Shown here one piece after another: positions 55,645 to 64,000 of a stretch of DNA of 64,000 bases. A model generated the notes under the pieces. It saw only the letters and a program-made list of their open reading frames with translations. It ran no database searches and was not told the DNA's origin. Where the stretch lies: NCBI RefSeq assembly GCF_000026145.1, contig NC_009445.1, forward strand, positions 6,478,501 through 6,542,500, in the 5' to 3' direction. The translations under genes and the position numbers were made by a program. How positions within the stretch are numbered: the first letter of the stretch is position 1; each line of letters begins with the position of its first letter. The DNA comes from Bradyrhizobium sp. ORS 278 (GTDB taxonomy: Bacteria > Pseudomonadota > Alphaproteobacteria > Rhizobiales > Xanthobacteraceae).

Positions 55645-55885
55645 AAGCCCTGATGAAGTCGCCGATCGTGTTGGGGAACGTGACCTCTTCAGACAGGGTG
55701 AACGGATCGACGCCGAGATCGTCCTCGAGACGGGCGACCAGGATCGCGAAGGCGAGCGAGTCGAATCCGGTCTCGTGCAGGGTGAGCTCATCGGTGAGCG
55801 GCGGCAGCTTGACCTTCTGCTCCTCGGCAATCTGCTTGATCGCTGCAATGATTCTTAACCGTACCGACATGGCGAATTCCGTCAT
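55625..55885 (-). CDS. Acyl carrier protein
   Basis: 86-residue ACP with the phosphopantetheine Ser in GFDSLAFAILVARLEDDLG. It is not the housekeeping AcpP (which has DSLDTVELVM-like sequence) but a specialised carrier encoded with a ligase, a ketoreductase and a second synthetase. The start may be ATG 55885 or 55870 (MSVRLRIIAAI). Tight overlaps with the ligase suggest a stoichiometric partner. Confidence 0.9.
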   Translation of the reverse strand: MTEFAMSVRLRIIAAIKQIAEEQKVKLPPLTDELTLHETGFDSLAFAILVARLEDDLGVDPFTLSEEVTFPNTIGDFIRAYENVPA

Positions 55886-55996
55886 TGTTCAAACGATAAA
55901 CTCGACCCTAGAGCGAGATGGTGAAGGAACCCGGACCTTCGCGATACGTTTCGAGACCACTGGTAAATGCACCGCGTCGCCTATGATTAAAATCAT

Positions 55997-57799
55997 CTAC
56001 AAGCGGATCTCTCCGGTCGCGATCTGCGCATAGAGGGCGGCGTCGAGCGGGCGGTAGGCTCCAGTAGCGGCATCGCGCATGTACATTGGCGCTGAAACGA
56101 CCGAGGGATCGAAGCCGTCGTGCATCAGCTGCTGTTTCTTCTGCTTGAACGTTTCGGTGGACTGCAGCGAGGGCGTGATGCGCAGCGCGACCGGCTGCGC
56201 ATAGGCCGGCAATCGGCGCGCAAGCTCGGACGACAACCTTGCAAGATCGAAATCCTCCGTGACGACGAGCGCCGCCATGCCGGCCCGACCATCGGTGCCC
56301 GGCACTGCGACACCGTAGGTCGAGGCTTCCGCGACCCCCGGGCATTGCAAAATGGCTTCGTTGACCTCGCTGGTCGCGACGTTTTCGCCTTTCCAGCGGA
56401 AGGTGTCGCCGACGCGGTCGACGAAGTAGAAGAAGCCCTGCTCGTCCTGGCGCATCAGATCGCCGGTGCGGAACCACGCGTCGCCCGGGGCGAAGACATT
56501 GCGCAAGATCTTCTTCTCGGTCTCCGCGCTATCCGTGTAGCCCTCGAAGCGACCGCCGCCGTCGTCGGCCTTGCCGATGCGCCCGATGGCCTCGCCGATC
56601 TCGCCGCGCGAACATGGCAGGCATAGTCCATCGGGCCCGCGCAGAGGCGCGCGACGGTCCTCGTCGAGCCGGATGAGCGACGCCGGAAAGCGATGCGCGA
56701 GCAGCGACGGCACGCGACCGACCGAGCCCACTTTCCCTTCGACATTGTAAAGCGAGAAGTTGCCCTCGGTGGCCGCATAGAATTCCAGCACCTGCGGGAT
56801 CGCAAAGCGCGTCTGGAACGCCTTCCAGACGTCGCCGCGCAGGCCATTGCCGCAAGCCAGCCGCAAGTGATGTGCTCGATCGAGATCCGACGCAGGTGCC
56901 GCCAGCAGATAGCGGCAAAGCTCGCCGATATATTGCACCAGCGTGCAATCATGGCGGACGATATCGCGCCAGAACTGACGCACCGAGAACTTCTCAGCCA
57001 GAACCGCGGTTCCGCCGGCGCGCAGCATGCTGCAGGGCGCGACGATACCGCCGACGGAATGATAGACCGGCAGGCAATCGTAAAGGCGATCGTCGGGACT
57101 GGCCCCGGTAAGCCCCGCAAACCAGCCGCCCCAGTTCAGGATGCGGCGGTGGCTGATGCTCGCTGCCTTGGGCAGGCCGGTGGTGCCGGACGTATAGATT
57201 AGAAGTGCGCGGTCGTTGATCGTCACGCCGGATCGCTCGCTCTGATCAAGCGCATGCGTGTGCATCGGAGCCAGCGCGGCGTCGAGATCGCCGCCATGTA
57301 TCCAGACTGGGGGCGTGCCTGAAATCAGCGCTTGGGCAGTCGCATAGGTCTCCCGCAACTCATCCGACAAGATGACATGCGCCGGCTTGGCCACGTCGAT
57401 GCAATGCGCGAGCGAGGCGCCGACGAGGTTGGTGTTGATCAGCGCGACAACGCCGCCCACGCGGCTGATCCCGAGCCACGCGGCCAGATAGTCCGGCCGG
57501 CTCGGCATGATCAGCGCAACGGTTTCGCCTGAGCCGATGCCTTGGGCGAGCGCCCAGCGGGCATATTGATTGATGCGCGCGGACAGCGCGGAATAGCTGA
57601 GCGTCCCGCGATCGGCGATCAGCGCCGGTCGCTCCGGCTGCTTCGCCGCCCACTCCTCGATCTCATCGGCGAACAGCCGCGTCGGCTCGGCCTCGATGCG
57701 CGCGGTCAGCTCGATGGCCCTCAGCCAGATCTTTGCTGCGGATGGCCGCGGAGCGGGCCTCATGAGTTCCGCAGACCGATCCGCGCGCTCGATGTTCAT
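55997..57799 (-). CDS. FATP/FadD6-type long-chain acyl-CoA synthetase
   Basis: 600-residue ANL enzyme of the very-long-chain acyl-CoA synthetase/fatty acid transport group. Motifs: IYTSGTTGLPKAA, YAATEGNFSLYNVEGKVGSV (family-specific), RTGDLMRQDEQGFFYFVDRV, FRWKGENVATSEV and the C-terminal TFKQKKQQL with the catalytic Lys. ATG 57799 starts MNIERADR; the open frame continues upstream but without similarity. It heads the ACP gene cluster, 111 bases before the ACP, and should feed it with acyl groups or recycle fatty acids. Confidence 0.92.
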   Translation of the reverse strand: MNIERADRSAELMRPAPRPSAAKIWLRAIELTARIEAEPTRLFADEIEEWAAKQPERPALIADRGTLSYSALSARINQYARWALAQGIGSGETVALIMPSRPDYLAAWLGISRVGGVVALINTNLVGASLAHCIDVAKPAHVILSDELRETYATAQALISGTPPVWIHGGDLDAALAPMHTHALDQSERSGVTINDRALLIYTSGTTGLPKAASISHRRILNWGGWFAGLTGASPDDRLYDCLPVYHSVGGIVAPCSMLRAGGTAVLAEKFSVRQFWRDIVRHDCTLVQYIGELCRYLLAAPASDLDRAHHLRLACGNGLRGDVWKAFQTRFAIPQVLEFYAATEGNFSLYNVEGKVGSVGRVPSLLAHRFPASLIRLDEDRRAPLRGPDGLCLPCSRGEIGEAIGRIGKADDGGGRFEGYTDSAETEKKILRNVFAPGDAWFRTGDLMRQDEQGFFYFVDRVGDTFRWKGENVATSEVNEAILQCPGVAEASTYGVAVPGTDGRAGMAALVVTEDFDLARLSSELARRLPAYAQPVALRITPSLQSTETFKQKKQQLMHDGFDPSVVSAPMYMRDAATGAYRPLDAALYAQIATGEIRL

Positions 57800-57852
57800 C
57801 ACTGCTACCGCCTCGAGTTCGGCGTGGTTATAGGCGGCGGCGCCTGACTGAC

Positions 57853-57873
57853 GGTTAACCGGAACGGTTAACC
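57853..57873. promoter_or_regulatory. Twin GGTTAACC palindromes in a divergent control region
   Basis: Two copies of the 8-base palindrome GGTTAACC at 57853-57860 and 57866-57873, 13 bases apart, in the 177-base gap between the leftward acyl-CoA synthetase and the rightward binding protein. A related CGGTTA lies near 57933. This could be an operator for a dimer pair. Confidence 0.45.
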
Positions 57874-57976
57874 GCCTGAGAGCCTGGCGGGATTCATGCG
57901 AATATGGCCTTTTACGAAGTAATCGCAAATACCGGTTAGGTTGCATCTCCCTGAACGTGCCAACGCGAAGGCCGGC

Positions 57977-58966
57977 ATGCCCGACGACACGACGATCACC
58001 CGACGTGCATTGCTGCAATGTGCCGCCTGGAGCGCCATCGCCGCGGTGGAACCGGCTGCGGCGGCGGAAGCCGAAGCTCCCTATCCTGCCCGCCCCGTCA
58101 CCTGGGTCATCCCCTTTGCGCCCGGCGGCGCGACCGGCCGCCTGTCCCTCCTGATCTGCGACCGGCTGACCCGGCGGCTCGGCCAGTCCTTCGTGCTCGA
58201 CCACCGCCCCGGTGCCGGCGGCAACGTCGCGACCCGCAGCGTCGCCAATGCCGCGCCTGACGGCTACACGCTACTGGCGACCTCGACCGCCAACATCATC
58301 CACGCCTCTTCCGGCGCCGCGCCCGACGCGGACGGCGAGCTCGTGCCCGTCGCCGGCATGGCGCGGATGCCGCTCTTGCTCCTCGTCAACAAGGAGCTGC
58401 CGGTCAAGTCGCTGCCCGAGTTCCTGGCCTATGCGAAGGCCAACCCGGGCAAGCTCAGCGTCGGCTCCGCCGGTCCCGGCACCGTCCAGCAGCTGTCGGC
58501 CGAGCTGTTCCGCATGCTCGGCGGCATCAGCTGGTCGGTCGTCCATTACCGCGGCTCGGGCCCGGCGCTGACCGACCTCGCCTCCGGGCACATCCACGCG
58601 ATGTTCGACAACACCGCCTCCGCGACCGATCTCTTGCGCAGCGGGAAGATCCGCGCCCTGGCCGTCTCCACGCGCGAGCGCCTCGACAACTTTCCGCAGC
58701 TGCCGCCGGTCGCCGACGTTCTGCCGGGGTTCGAGACCTCCGGCTTCTACGGCGTCGCGGCGCCGCGCGGGACACCGCAGGCCATCGTCGATCTGCTCAA
58801 CCGCGAGATCAATGCGGCGCTGGCCGATCCGGCGATCGCCAGGGAATTCACCGAGGCCGGCGCCACGCCGATCACCGGCGACAGTCAGATCTATGCCTCG
58901 ACCTACCGGGCCGAGGTGATGCGCTGGCGCAAGATCGTCGCCGCGCAGGCGAGCGCCACCCGATAG
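57977..58966 (+). CDS. Bug/TctC-family solute-binding protein
   Basis: 329-residue periplasmic binding protein of the tripartite tricarboxylate transporter type. The N terminus (TRRALLQCAAWSAIAA) is a possible Tat or Sec signal. Family blocks: PARPVTWVIPFAPGGATGR, DHRPGAGGNVATRSVANAAP, SVGSAGPGTVQQLSAELF, GKIRALAVSTRERL. The membrane partners TctA and TctB are absent here, which is usual for Bug proteins. Ligand unknown; an organic acid is likely. ATG 57977 is preferred over ATG 57941 because it places the twin-Arg near the N terminus. Confidence 0.9.
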   Translation: MPDDTTITRRALLQCAAWSAIAAVEPAAAAEAEAPYPARPVTWVIPFAPGGATGRLSLLICDRLTRRLGQSFVLDHRPGAGGNVATRSVANAAPDGYTLLATSTANIIHASSGAAPDADGELVPVAGMARMPLLLLVNKELPVKSLPEFLAYAKANPGKLSVGSAGPGTVQQLSAELFRMLGGISWSVVHYRGSGPALTDLASGHIHAMFDNTASATDLLRSGKIRALAVSTRERLDNFPQLPPVADVLPGFETSGFYGVAAPRGTPQAIVDLLNREINAALADPAIAREFTEAGATPITGDSQIYASTYRAEVMRWRKIVAAQASATR

Positions 58967-58990
58967 CGGCGGCGCCTGCCGTAGTCCGTC

Positions 58991-60859
58991 TCACGCGGCC
59001 ACGCCCTGCAGCACGAGCCGGTTGAGCCGCGCCGCGAACGCCGCCGGATCCTCCGGCAGTTCGCCGTCGAGGATCTGCGCCTGCTCGAGCAGCAGGAACG
59101 AGAGATCGTCGACCTTGGCCTTGTCGGCCGCCGCCTTGGCGACGGCGACCACCAGCGGATGGCGCAGGTTGATCTCTAGGATCGGCTTGGTGCGGGCGCC
59201 GCGTGCCTGCTGCGAGAGAATGCGCTCCAGCTCGCGGTCCGGCCCATGGCTGCCGGCCACCAGGCACGAGGCGCTGGTGGTCAGCCGGGTCGAGACCTTC
59301 ACGTCGGTGACGTGGTCACCGAGGCTCGCCTTGATCAGCGCGATCGTGTTGGCCTCGTCGGCAGCCGGCTTGGCCTCGTCCTCGGCCTCTTTCTCGGTGA
59401 CCGGGATCGGATCGAAATTGATGTCGCCCTGGCTCAGCGACTTCAGCGGCTTGCCGTCGAACTCCAGCCGCGCCGAGGTCCAGAACGCATCGACCGGATC
59501 CGTCAGCAAGAGCACCTCGACGCCGCGCGCCTTTGCGGCCTCCAGCCGCGGATTGGACTTCAACCGCTCGATGCTGTCGCCGACCAGGAAGTAGATCTCG
59601 GTCTGGTTCTCCTTGAGCCCCTCGACATACTGCTTCAGCGGGCGCCGCTCGCCCGAGGTGGTCGTGAAGCGCGACAGCGCCAGCAGCTTGTCACGGCGCT
59701 CGAAATCCTCGTAGAGGCCTTCCTTGATGACAGCGCCGAACGCGTCCCAGATCTTGTCGAAGTTGGCCGCGTCCTTCTCGGCAAGCTGCTCCAGCTCGCT
59801 GATCACGCGCGTCGTCACCGCCTTGCGGATCTGCGCCAGCTGCGGATTGTTCTGCAGCATCTCGCGCGACAGATTCAGCGGAAGATCCTCGCTGTCGATC
59901 ACGCCGCGGATGAAGCGCAAGTACGCCGGCATCAGATCGGCGTCGTCAGTGATGAAGACGCGACGGACATAGAGCTTGACCTTGCCCTTGCGCGCCGGCT
60001 CGAACAGGTCGAACGGCTTGGTCGAGGGCGCAAACAGCAGCACAGCGTAGGAGTAGCGGCCCTCGGCGCGATAGTGCAGCGTCATCGCCGGTTCGTCGAA
60101 GGCGTTGGCGATCGACTTGTAGGCCTTGGCGTAGTCTTCGGCCGACAGCTCCGACTTCGACCGCTGCCACAGCGCGCTCGCCGAGTTGATCTGGCGCGGC
60201 TCGCCCTCGGCCTGCACTAGCATGATCGGGAACTGGATGTTGTCGGAATAGGCGGTGACGATGCGCTCGATCTCATAAGTCTCGAGATATTTCTTGGCGT
60301 CGTCCTTGAGGTGCAGCACGATCTCGGTGCCACGCGTGACCCGCTGGGCGTCCTCCTCGGAGGCCGGTGCGACCTCGAAGCCGGCGCCGCCCGACGAGGT
60401 CCAGGTCCAGACTTCGCTGCCGCCGGCGCGGCGGCTGATCACGGTGATGCGGTCGGCGACCATGAAGGCGGAGTAGAAGCCAACGCCGAACTGGCCGATC
60501 AGGCCGGTGCCGTCCTTGGCCTCGGCGAGCTTCTGCACGAACGCCTTGGTCCCGGAGCGGGCAATGGTGCCGAGATGGTCGATCAGCTCATGGCGGTCCA
60601 TGCCGATGCCGCTGTCGGCGATGGTCAGGGTGGTGGCTGCCTTGTCGGGAATGATGCGGATCTGCGGCGGCTCGCCGTCGCCGATCAGCTCCGGCCTGGC
60701 GATCGCCTCGTAGCGCAGCTTGTCACAGGCGTCGGAGGCGTTCGAAATCAATTCGCGTAAAAAGATGTCGGTCTCGGAGTAGACCGAGTGCACCATCAGG
60801 TGCAGCAACTCGGAGACTTCGGCCTGGAAGGAATGGCTAACGGTGGCGGTGTCGGTCAT
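58991..60859 (-). CDS. htpG: Hsp90-family chaperone HtpG
   Basis: 622-residue ATP-dependent chaperone of the cytoplasm. The GHKL ATPase domain is N-terminal ([40 protein letters not shown]), followed by the middle domain ([20 protein letters not shown]) and C-terminal dimerisation domain. Length is normal. Likely heat induced. Monocistronic. Confidence 0.97.
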   Translation of the reverse strand: MTDTATVSHSFQAEVSELLHLMVHSVYSETDIFLRELISNASDACDKLRYEAIARPELIGDGEPPQIRIIPDKAATTLTIADSGIGMDRHELIDHLGTIARSGTKAFVQKLAEAKDGTGLIGQFGVGFYSAFMVADRITVISRRAGGSEVWTWTSSGGAGFEVAPASEEDAQRVTRGTEIVLHLKDDAKKYLETYEIERIVTAYSDNIQFPIMLVQAEGEPRQINSASALWQRSKSELSAEDYAKAYKSIANAFDEPAMTLHYRAEGRYSYAVLLFAPSTKPFDLFEPARKGKVKLYVRRVFITDDADLMPAYLRFIRGVIDSEDLPLNLSREMLQNNPQLAQIRKAVTTRVISELEQLAEKDAANFDKIWDAFGAVIKEGLYEDFERRDKLLALSRFTTTSGERRPLKQYVEGLKENQTEIYFLVGDSIERLKSNPRLEAAKARGVEVLLLTDPVDAFWTSARLEFDGKPLKSLSQGDINFDPIPVTEKEAEDEAKPAADEANTIALIKASLGDHVTDVKVSTRLTTSASCLVAGSHGPDRELERILSQQARGARTKPILEINLRHPLVVAVAKAAADKAKVDDLSFLLLEQAQILDGELPEDPAAFAARLNRLVLQGVAA

Positions 60860-60990
60860 CGTCGTGCGTTGGCCCGTGCTTGCAATGAAGGTGAGACCGT
60901 CGATATAGCGCGGCGACGGCGTCGATCAAGCCTTCGATCGCCCCCTGCCAATGCTCGTTCCGTCCGTATTGGCCAAGCTGTCACCTGGGC

Positions 60991-61024
60991 TCCGCTGTCA
61001 TCGCCCGCGAAGGCGGGCATGACG
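60991..61024. repeat. Palindromic repeat, GTCATGCCCGCG class
   Basis: TGTCATCGCCCGCGAAGGCG GGCATGACG, a single unit of the class seen at 18-115. It lies in the 280-base gap between htpG and the MarR gene (60860-61139), which holds no gene; htpG reads away from it and the MarR gene reads towards it. Confidence 0.65.
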
Positions 61025-61139
61025 GCTGGGGTTGGAAAGCCGGCTTGCCTGTTCCCAACCCCAGCTGCTGCGCGGGCGGCTGCCGGATCGCGACTTGCGC
61101 GTATTTGACGGTCACAGGTCCCCGGGAAGCGGCGCTCCA

Positions 61140-61634
61140 TCATGCCGGCCGCTCCGTGGCGTCCAGCAGCTTGTCGATGACGGCATTGAGGGTGGCGACT
61201 TCCTCCCGGGTCAGCGCGTCCAGCAGATCGGCCTCTCGCGCCAGCGCATGGGGGACGATCTTGCGATACAGCGCCCGCCCCGCGGCCGTCAGCGTCACGA
61301 TCCGCTCGCGGCCATCCTCCGGGTCGCGGCTGCGGCTGACGATGCCGCGGGCCTCCAGGCTCTGCATGGCGCGGCTGACGTTCATCTTGTCGAGCGTCGT
61401 CAGCCGGCCGATCTGCTTGGTCGGCAGCCGCGGCTGCTCGCCAAGCGCCGCGAGGATCCGCCATTCCTGCCGCGACAGCGCGAACCGGTCGGCATAGACC
61501 TCCGCCACCGCCAGCGACACCTGCTCGGCGAGCCGCGCCAGCCGATAGGGGAAATAGCGCTGCAGCCGAAGCTCGCGCGCGGGCACGCCCTCGCCGTCCC
61601 TCCGGTCGCTGGTCTCGTTGGCCGCCTTCGTCAT
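61140..61634 (-). CDS. MarR-family transcriptional regulator
   Basis: 164-residue winged-helix regulator of the MarR family: LSRQEWRILAALGEQPRLPT, KQIGRLTTLDKMNVSRAMQS (recognition helix), LEARGIVSRSRDPEDGRERI (wing). ATG 61634 follows GGGGGAG and gives the usual length. It is divergent from a VOC/hydroxylase operon and is probably its repressor, released by an aromatic ligand, as in many MarR-controlled catabolic units. Confidence 0.92.
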   Translation of the reverse strand: MTKAANETSDRRDGEGVPARELRLQRYFPYRLARLAEQVSLAVAEVYADRFALSRQEWRILAALGEQPRLPTKQIGRLTTLDKMNVSRAMQSLEARGIVSRSRDPEDGRERIVTLTAAGRALYRKIVPHALAREADLLDALTREEVATLNAVIDKLLDATERPA

Positions 61635-61691
61635 CGCTCCCCCTGCCCTCTCCGCTCGTCTCTCGCGACCGCCAATCCGACCCCGCCCGGG

Positions 61692-61737
61692 TTGATCTGG
61701 ATCAAAGCCGCCAGATCGTATCATCTGTTACTATCAT
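61692..61737 (+). promoter_or_regulatory. FixK/FNR box and -10 of the VOC/hydroxylase operon
   Basis: TTGATCTGGATCAA (61692-61705) is a perfect TTGAT-N4-ATCAA palindrome. TATCAT at 61732-61737 is a good -10 at the class II spacing, predicting a start near 61740-61744 and a 20-25 base leader to ATG 61765. A second TATCAT lies at 61719-61724, giving a direct repeat 13 bases apart that a MarR dimer could use. Confidence 0.72.
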
Positions 61738-61764
61738 GCCAACAACGATCATGGGAGGACCATC

Positions 61765-62307
61765 ATGCAGATCGAGAAGATCCATCACGTCGCCTATCGA
61801 TGCGTCGACGCCAAGGCCACTGTGGAGTTCTACAAGAAGGTCCTGAACATGGACCTGCTCGGCGCCATCGCCGAGGACAAGGTGCCCTCGACCAAGGCGC
61901 CCGATCCCTACATGCACATCTTCCTCGATGCCGGAAACGGCAACATCCTCGCCTTCTTCGAACTGCCGAACTCGCCGCCGATGGGCCGCGATCCGAACAC
62001 GCCGGAATGGACCCAGCACATCGCCTTCCAGGTCAAGGACATGGACGAGCTGGAAGAAGCCAAGGCGCGCGCAGAGGCCGCCGGGCTCGAGGTCGTCGGG
62101 ATCACCGACCACACCATCTTCAAGTCGATCTATTTCCATGACCCGAGCGGCCACCGCCTGGAGATCGCGACGTGGACCGCCACGCCCGAGCAGATCACGC
62201 GGATGAAGTCGGTCGCCCACGCCATGGTCGACGAATGGGCCACCACCAAGAAGCCGCCGCGGCACACCGCCTGGATGCACGAGAAGGAATTCGCGAGCGC
62301 CGACTGA
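61765..62307 (+). CDS. VOC-family (glyoxalase/extradiol-type) protein
   Basis: 180-residue protein of the vicinal oxygen chelate fold: IEKIHHVAYRCVDAKATVEF, then WTQHIAFQVKDMDELEEAKA and SIYFHDPSGHRLEIATW. His and Glu residues at the expected beta-strand positions could bind one metal ion. Members include extradiol dioxygenases, isomerases and glyoxalases; context with a hydroxylase favours aromatic breakdown. First gene of an operon behind a FixK/FNR box; the hydroxylase starts 39 bases downstream. Confidence 0.9.
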   Translation: MQIEKIHHVAYRCVDAKATVEFYKKVLNMDLLGAIAEDKVPSTKAPDPYMHIFLDAGNGNILAFFELPNSPPMGRDPNTPEWTQHIAFQVKDMDELEEAKARAEAAGLEVVGITDHTIFKSIYFHDPSGHRLEIATWTATPEQITRMKSVAHAMVDEWATTKKPPRHTAWMHEKEFASAD

Positions 62308-62346
62308 ACGAGCGTTCCTTCCCGTCACGCGCCAGACGAGGCCGCC

Positions 62347-63984
62347 ATGAGCAACTATGTCTATCCGAGATTTCCCTACATCCGCTCGACCGAGCAGGCG
62401 AGCGGCGAGACCCGCCGCCATCCGGTCGTCGTGATCGGCGCCGGGCCGATCGGCCTCACCGCCGCGCTCGATCTCGCCGCGCGCGGCCAGAAGGTGGTGG
62501 TGCTCGACGACAACGACACCGTCAGCATCGGCTCCCGCGCCGTGTGCTACGCCAAGCGCCCGCTGGAGATCTGGGACCGGCTCGGCTGCGCCGCGCCGAT
62601 GGTCGACAAGGGCGTGAGCTGGAACATCGGCAAGGTGTTTTTCCGCGACCGGCTGTCCTACCAGTTCGACCTGCTGCCCGAGCCCGACCATCGCTGGCCG
62701 GCGATGATCAACCTGCAGCAATACTATCTCGAGGAAATATTGGTCGATGCCTGCAGCAGGAGCCCGCTGGTCGACCTGCGCTGGAAGCACCGGCTGGTCA
62801 GCCTCAAGCAGACCGACGACCACGCTGTGCTCGCGTTGGAGACGCCGGACGGCATCTTCAGCATGGAAGCGCAATGGGTGATCGCCTGCGACGGCGCCAA
62901 TTCCGACACCCGCCGGATGGTCGGCGCCGAGTTCAAGGGCCAGTTCTTCCAGGACCGCTTCCTGATCGCCGACGTCCGGATGACGGCGGAGTTTCCGACC
63001 GAGCGGTGGTTCTGGTTCGATCCGCCGTTTCATCGGGGACAGTCGGTGCTGCTGCATCGCCAGTCCGACAACATCTGGCGGATCGACTTCCAGCTCGGCT
63101 GGGAGGCCGATCCCGACGAGGAGAAGAAGCCCGAGCGCGTGCTCCCGCGGATCCGCGCGATGCTCGGCGACGGCGCGGAGTTCGAGCTCGAATGGGTCTC
63201 GATCTATCAGTTCGCCTGCCGGCGCATCGACAATTTCCGCCACGGCCGCGTGCTGTTCGCCGGCGATGCGGCGCATCAGGTATCGCCGTTCGGCGCCCGC
63301 GGCGCCAACACCGGCGTGCAGGATATCGACAATCTCGCCTGGAAGCTGTCGCTGGTGCTGCGCGGCGAGGCGCCGGAAAGCCTGATCGACAGCTATCACG
63401 AGGAGCGGGCCTACGCGGCCGACGACAACATCCTGAACTCGACCCGCGCCACCGACTTCATCACGCCGAAGACGCAGGTCAGTCGGCATTTCCGCGACGC
63501 CGTGCTCGACCTCGCGCAGCATCACGCCTTTGCGCGGCCGCTGGTCAACAGCGGCCGGCTGTCGACGCCGACGCCCTATGTCGCATCGTCGCTGAACACG
63601 CCCGACGGTGCGCCGGACAGCGGCGCGATGACGCCGGGCACCAACGCGGCCGACGCGCCGGTGCGGATCGCGGGACAGCCAGGCTGGTTGCTGAACAGCC
63701 TCGGCGCCGGCTTCACCGTGCTGACGTTCGACGAGACCGTAACCGCCAACGAGACCAGCATTGATGGCCTCGTGGCGCGCGTGCTCGTCGCAGGCCGCGA
63801 CATCGCCGACACCAAGGGGCTGCTCGCGCAGCGCTACGGCGCGGCACCCGGCACGACCTATGTGTTCCGCCCGGATCAATACGTCACCGCCCGCTTCCCG
63901 CAGTTCGAGGAGGCCAAGATCGCCGCGGCAGTCCGGCGCGCCTGCGGCAGGTCCGGCGTGGCCCAGCAGGAGCTTGCCGCATGA
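62347..63984 (+). CDS. FAD-dependent aromatic-ring hydroxylase (MhpA-like)
   Basis: 545-residue class A flavoprotein monooxygenase. FAD site VVVIGAGPIGLTAALDLAAR, the middle DG motif (WVIACDGANSDTRRM), and the second FAD motif (GRVLFAGDAAHQVSPFGARG) are intact; the C-terminal thioredoxin-like domain is also present. It hydroxylates phenolic acids with NAD(P)H and O2. It shares an operon with a VOC protein and its stop overlaps the next start (ATGA), so the pathway continues beyond the window. Confidence 0.94.
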   Translation: MSNYVYPRFPYIRSTEQASGETRRHPVVVIGAGPIGLTAALDLAARGQKVVVLDDNDTVSIGSRAVCYAKRPLEIWDRLGCAAPMVDKGVSWNIGKVFFRDRLSYQFDLLPEPDHRWPAMINLQQYYLEEILVDACSRSPLVDLRWKHRLVSLKQTDDHAVLALETPDGIFSMEAQWVIACDGANSDTRRMVGAEFKGQFFQDRFLIADVRMTAEFPTERWFWFDPPFHRGQSVLLHRQSDNIWRIDFQLGWEADPDEEKKPERVLPRIRAMLGDGAEFELEWVSIYQFACRRIDNFRHGRVLFAGDAAHQVSPFGARGANTGVQDIDNLAWKLSLVLRGEAPESLIDSYHEERAYAADDNILNSTRATDFITPKTQVSRHFRDAVLDLAQHHAFARPLVNSGRLSTPTPYVASSLNTPDGAPDSGAMTPGTNAADAPVRIAGQPGWLLNSLGAGFTVLTFDETVTANETSIDGLVARVLVAGRDIADTKGLLAQRYGAAPGTTYVFRPDQYVTARFPQFEEAKIAAAVRRACGRSGVAQQELAA

Positions 63985-64000
63985 GTCTGACCCTCACGCC
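63981..64000 (+). CDS. Start of a further gene, cut by the window edge
   Basis: ATG 63981 overlaps the hydroxylase stop (ATGA) and encodes MSLTLT before the window ends. In comparable hydroxylase operons a short DUF2783 protein often follows, but six residues cannot show this. Confidence 0.55.

Noticed and set aside
55983..55996. ATGATT-AA-AATCAT palindrome as an FNR box
   Set aside because: Lacks the TTGA/TCAA ends and abuts the stop codon of the acyl-CoA synthetase gene, about 110 bases from the ACP start with poor spacing.

Overview
The window looks like a chromosomal segment of a Bradyrhizobium-type alphaproteobacterium (Nitrobacteraceae). This rests on high GC, the gene set (gltBD, squalene-hopene cyclase, homospermidine synthase, kdsD, hemH, Omp31-type porin, Bug-family binding protein), FNR/FixK-type boxes, and many intergenic palindromes of the GTCGTCCCGG...CCGGGACCCAT and GTCATTGCGAGGAGCGCAGC classes. 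The genus is inferred from gene content, not from a search. No rRNA, tRNA, CRISPR array, insertion sequence or prophage was seen.

Layout. 0-8.4 kb: a secreted low-complexity protein, then gltB, a small exported protein and gltD. 8.8-12.6 kb: two tandem arylamine N-acetyltransferases, a divergent HxlR regulator/carboxymuconolactone decarboxylase pair, and kdsD. 12.8-20 kb: a beta-barrel protein, an NfeD/SPFH pair, hemH, a MAPEG protein and a solitary shc. 20.5-27.3 kb: an SDR/NTF2-like pair divergent from a LysR gene, then a DUF1007/NicO metal transport pair with an M3 peptidase. 27.3-32 kb: polyamine genes (a structured leader, ornithine decarboxylase, GNAT, RidA, homospermidine synthase). 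32.4-37.75 kb: a zinc-limitation operon behind a 25-bp Zur-like palindrome (His-rich protein, ZnuC, ZnuB, ZnuA, COG0523 GTPase, WD40 protein). 38-45 kb: fluoride channel, superoxide dismutase, GNAT, a repeat-rich gap, DUF2147, DUF3095, DUF155, an unknown exported protein and MgtC.

45.2-53.5 kb is the most interesting part. It holds an outer-membrane monoheme cytochrome fused to a porin-like barrel (the architecture of Cyc2 iron oxidases), three periplasmic dihaem c4-like cytochromes, a small porin, a Crp-family regulator and a P1B-5 metal ATPase with a C-terminal hemerythrin domain. FixK/FNR-type boxes sit upstream of the ribbon-helix-helix gene at the left edge, the regulator and the ATPase. 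I propose a low-oxygen module for electron transfer across the outer membrane, possibly with iron or another metal. The function is inference.

53.5-64 kb: a small acyl-carrier-protein cluster (SDR, AMP-ligase, ACP, FATP-like acyl-CoA synthetase), a Bug-type binding protein, htpG, and a MarR-flanked operon (VOC protein, aromatic-ring hydroxylase, the start of one more gene) behind a perfect FixK/FNR box.
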